Part shown: positions 61,585 to 64,000 of the stretch, piece by piece
Position numbering within the stretch: the stretch's first letter is position 1
Layout: each line of letters starts with the position of its first letter
Origin: Macrocybe gigantea
Lineage: Eukaryota > Basidiomycota > Agaricomycetes > Agaricales > Callistosporiaceae
Assembly: GCA_011319805.1 (NCBI GenBank)
Contig: SJRY01000138.1
Coordinates: 124,001 to 188,000, forward strand
Direction: 5' to 3'
Length of the DNA: 64,000 nt
Notes under the pieces: model-generated
Seen by the model: the letters and a program-made list of their open reading frames with translations, nothing else
What the model was told of the DNA's origin: nothing
The model's database searches: none
Program-made: the position numbers and the translations under genes

Positions 61585-63206
61585 CTACACCTCGACGACG
61601 TCGATTCGAGGACGCCCATGAAATGGATGACGCCATCCACACCTCCACTTGTCGCTGTTTGGTGCCTTTCCTTTGTTAGTCGTGACCATTCCACCGAGAT
61701 GATCGAGAACTAGTCGGGATGTGATCACGACATGCTCGCCTGCCGAGACCTGCGGACAGAGCGGGTCTAGACCAGCAGACAATCTTGTACGACAACGTCT
61801 GGTGGACGCCTCGTCGCGAGGGGCGAGAGCTTGGACGGAGAATCGGCATATGTGCGTAGGAGAAGCACCAGCGTCGAGAGCAGCGTCTGATGGATCACTA
61901 GACCGCTAAAAAGACTCTTAGTCGCACAACTCACGTGACTAATCATCATACTCACCTGCCGCCCGTGCCGACAAACCCGCCCCGCCGCTTGGGCATCTCG
62001 GTCGACACCCGACTCTCCTCCAGCTCGCTCATCACCCGCTTCACAGCCGCCAACCCCGCTCCTCACCACACAGCGCGAAATCGTCCTCCACCAGCATAAC
62101 CCACTCCGCCTTCTCCGGAGTCCGACGTTGTTCCACCCATCGGAATGCCTCCGCGAGATGGAGGTGTTGCCCAGTCTCGGCATCGGGATGCACGTCTGCG
62201 TCCGTGTAGAACGTGATGTTGTACTGGGTCTCGAACAGCTCGCGGTTCGCCGCGAATGCCGGATGGATCACTGCGTGAGTGAACACAGACATGCGGATGT
62301 CTGAACCCAGGTGCGGCGCGTATGACGCTATCGACTGCGTCATAATCTTCGTTGAGAGTTCCTCGTCCGGTCTCGGAAATGAAAGCATGAGGATCTCGAG
62401 CAAAGGTCTCGAATCTGAAGGCGACGCCGGCAATGCAACGTCAGGGGCACAGTGAGTTGATTGAGCAATGTGTAAGAGAGGGACAGGACCGTCAGCGTCA
62501 AGATTGCCGACGAAATGATAGTCCGCAACTTGGTGGACTGGCCGCTCGTTATCGTCGTCTTTTGAGAATCTGGCAATGTCGTATGGAACGACATGATCCG
62601 TTTTCGTAGGAGCCACTGTGCCATGGCACAGAGTGCGGCACCCGCCACGGCCACACCATATGTCCACGGTGCCTGATCCAACCAACACAGCAAGCACCCC
62701 AGTCCCACCAGCATCGGCCATTCTTCTACGTGCGTTCGCTTGCGGGCAAAAGCCGCCCTAACGATCGGCAGCTCCACCGTGCTAAAAACGTACAGATACG
62801 CCACAAGTGCGGGCCCAAACCCTCCCGCCTCCTCATACAACGCCCAGTGTCTGAAAAACCGCGGATACGCCCACCCTACGCTTCGTGTCAATATGTGACC
62901 TAGCACCGTCCGCAGGAGCGCGATGCAAACCCAGAGCGGGTAACAGTGCAGGACTGCCGGCCAAGGCAGCTTCCACAGCAGCACGGCTTGAATCGCGCGG
63001 GAGAGTTGCGCCCAGAACGTCGACGGGGGCGACCAAGGCGCCACGATGAGCGGCAGCAGCTGACCATCGCTGTAGATGAATTGTCGAGGGGAGAACCCGG
63101 GAAAGGATGCCGGCGGATAGACCACAGAAATCAAGAGAGGGACGGCGGCGTTGCTTGCGCTCACAATTCGTGCGACGACATGCTTTTCGCGGGCAGAATT
63201 CAACAT
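61585..63206 (-). CDS. Multi-pass membrane protein with glycosyltransferase-like C-terminal domain
   Basis: The start MLNSAREKHVVARIVSASNA is followed by several membrane helices (AVLLWKLPWPAVLHCYPLW, FGPALVAYLYVFSTVELPIV, YGVAVAGAALCAMAQWLLRK, SSAILTLTVLSLSYTLLNQL). Then a soluble domain: PLLEILMLSFPRPDEELSTK, MSVFTHAVIHPAFAANRELF, NITFYTDADVHPDAETGQHL, LAEAFRWVEQRRTPEKAEWV, MLVEDDFALC (an acidic DxD-like site), RRGGFVGTGGSGLVIHQTLL and HPFHGRPRIDVVEV at the end. The E/D-D and GG-S-G pattern is seen in nucleotide-sugar glycosyltransferases; this is inference. Frame breaks at about 62460 and 62085 are each repaired by one base. The intron at about 61930 contains a chance TCACGTGA. Confidence 0.65.
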
Positions 63207-63505
63207 CGGTCAAAGTGAAGAAATTGAAGCCAGCGCCTGCTGGTCTCCAGGTGGCGCTTGGTCGCTACATGCCACGACACCCCTATTCTGATCAGGTCCC
63301 GCTCCACCCGAATGTCTCTGAAACTAAACCTTTTCGGACGAATGGGGATGATTGCTGATACATTTGAATTTATTCCCATCAATCGTTTATGAATACACAG
63401 CGAGCAACACTGAAGCTCATTCAACGAGGATCGTGAGACAGAGGAAAGAGAGAGTGAAGACATGGCGAGATAAAGAATAAAATAGAATAGAAATCGTCAT
63501 GTGGC

Positions 63506-64000
63506 TCAGGCTCCTGTCAGGCCACCTGTAGCCCCCGAAGCTTGGATGCGTGCAACGGCATCTGCTTCCGTCGTGCAGGTGATCGAAGTGCCGGCCTTGT
63601 TCACCAACGGAAGGGCGGCACACGTCAGGGTTGCTCCGCACTGCGTGACTACGAACTTGCCATTCACGCACTGGGCGAAGCCGGTTCCAATGCAGGCCTG
63701 TTCGCCGTCTGGGACACAGGAGCACCATGAGTCAATCGACATAGAGAAAAAGATGGGTTGAGTACTAACCAGTGCAGGAAGAGGTTGCGCTGAGGTCTTT
63801 GAACTTGGCATTGAGCGCCTGAGCATCCCTCCCATTCTGGGCTCTAAAATCGCCTCCAGCAGCCGGAGTATTGACAGGAGCAGCGGGCGCACTGCCCGAG
63901 TTGGTCTGCGAATCGGATTTGACGACATTAGACTGACCAGGCGAACCAGACGGCGATGGGGAAGAAGAGATATCCGAGCCTGTGATGCCACCAGTCGCCC
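63506..64000 (-). CDS. 3' end of a secreted-type Cys-rich (CBM19-like) protein, partial
   Basis: Runs off the right edge. Exon 1 (from the edge) encodes a Ser/Gly/Pro/Asn-rich linker (SDISSSPSPSGSPGQSN, APAAPVNTPAAGGDFRAQN) and DAQALNAKFKDLSATSSCT. After an intron (GTTAGT...CCCAG) the last exon gives DGEQACIGTGFAQCVNGKFV, VTQCGATLTCAALPLVNKAG and TSITCTTEADAVARIQASG. The six-Cys pattern and SSC...DGEQAC...CVNGKF spacing resemble family 19 chitin-binding modules that sit at the C-terminus of fungal chitinases and small secreted proteins. Whether a catalytic domain precedes it cannot be seen. Confidence 0.55.
   Translation of the reverse strand, partial: GRLVASQARISLLPHRRLVRLVSLMSSNPIRRPTRAVRPLLLSILRLLEAILEPRMGGMLRRSMPSSKTSAQPLPALVSTQPIFFSMSIDSWCSCVPDGEQACIGTGFAQCVNGKFVVTQCGATLTCAALPLVNKAGTSITCTTEADAVARIQASGATGGLTGA

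Noticed and set aside
61931..61938. Fourth TCACGTGA as a promoter element
   Set aside because: It lies inside an intron of the membrane/glycosyltransferase-like gene, far from any start codon, so it is treated as a chance match.

Overview
The window is a stretch of nuclear chromosome from a filamentous basidiomycete, most likely an Agaricomycete. The evidence is that nearly every gene is split by introns of about 50-75 bases with GT-AG (occasionally GC-AG) ends, genes are tightly packed on both strands, and the proteins (fungal Zds, Bud6, Zap1, Coq6, Sec6 and mitochondrial phosphate carrier families, plus lineage-type unknowns) are fungal. No rRNA, tRNA, CRISPR array or intact transposon was seen. 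All calls come from reading the sequence; no database search was possible.

Layout from left to right. The 3' end of an unknown coiled-coil gene is followed by a divergent pair, a ureide-pathway (OHCU) decarboxylase and a dihydrodiol-dehydrogenase-like oxidoreductase (to 2.7 kb). A long gene encodes about ten CCCH zinc fingers, RRM-like segments and a RING/IBR module (2.9-8.5 kb). A divergent pair follows: RIB3 (riboflavin synthesis) and the mitochondrial phosphate carrier (9.6-11.8 kb). Next come two tandem paralogues of unknown function (12.4-16.7 kb), a Ser/Pro-rich unknown, a coiled-coil unknown and a multi-pass membrane protein (17.9-22.6 kb). A 2.2 kb gene-free stretch carries hairpins and short duplications (22.6-24.8 kb). 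Then come COQ6 and exocyst SEC6 (divergent), NAD+ synthetase QNS1, acetyl-CoA carboxylase ACC1, ARPC2 of Arp2/3, a Zds-family protein, the tiny gamma-tubulin adaptor MZT1, TMA16, an FAD monooxygenase with a C-terminal thioredoxin-like part, a Zap1-type zinc regulator, a leucine-rich-repeat protein, mitochondrial uL23m, a Dcr2-like phosphatase, BUD6, a weak hypothetical gene, a membrane protein with a glycosyltransferase-like tail, and the 3' end of a secreted Cys-rich binding module at the right edge.

Most genes are housekeeping. Several concern polarity, secretion and the cytoskeleton (SEC6, ARPC2, Zds, MZT1, BUD6). Several others are mitochondrial or flavin/NAD related (RIB3, MIR1, COQ6, QNS1, uL23m). 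Five head-to-head pairs share short promoters, and a TCACGTGA octamer occurs in two of those promoters and upstream of the Zap1-type gene.

An important caveat: about twenty frame breaks interrupt otherwise well-conserved proteins, ACC1 included. Most are repaired by one extra base, often next to a short homopolymer. I read these as residual sequencing or assembly indels rather than pseudogenes, so each affected gene is annotated as a single locus. The most biologically unusual loci are the CCCH/RRM/RING-IBR protein, the tandem unknown pair, and the Cys-rich N-terminus of the Zap1-like factor.
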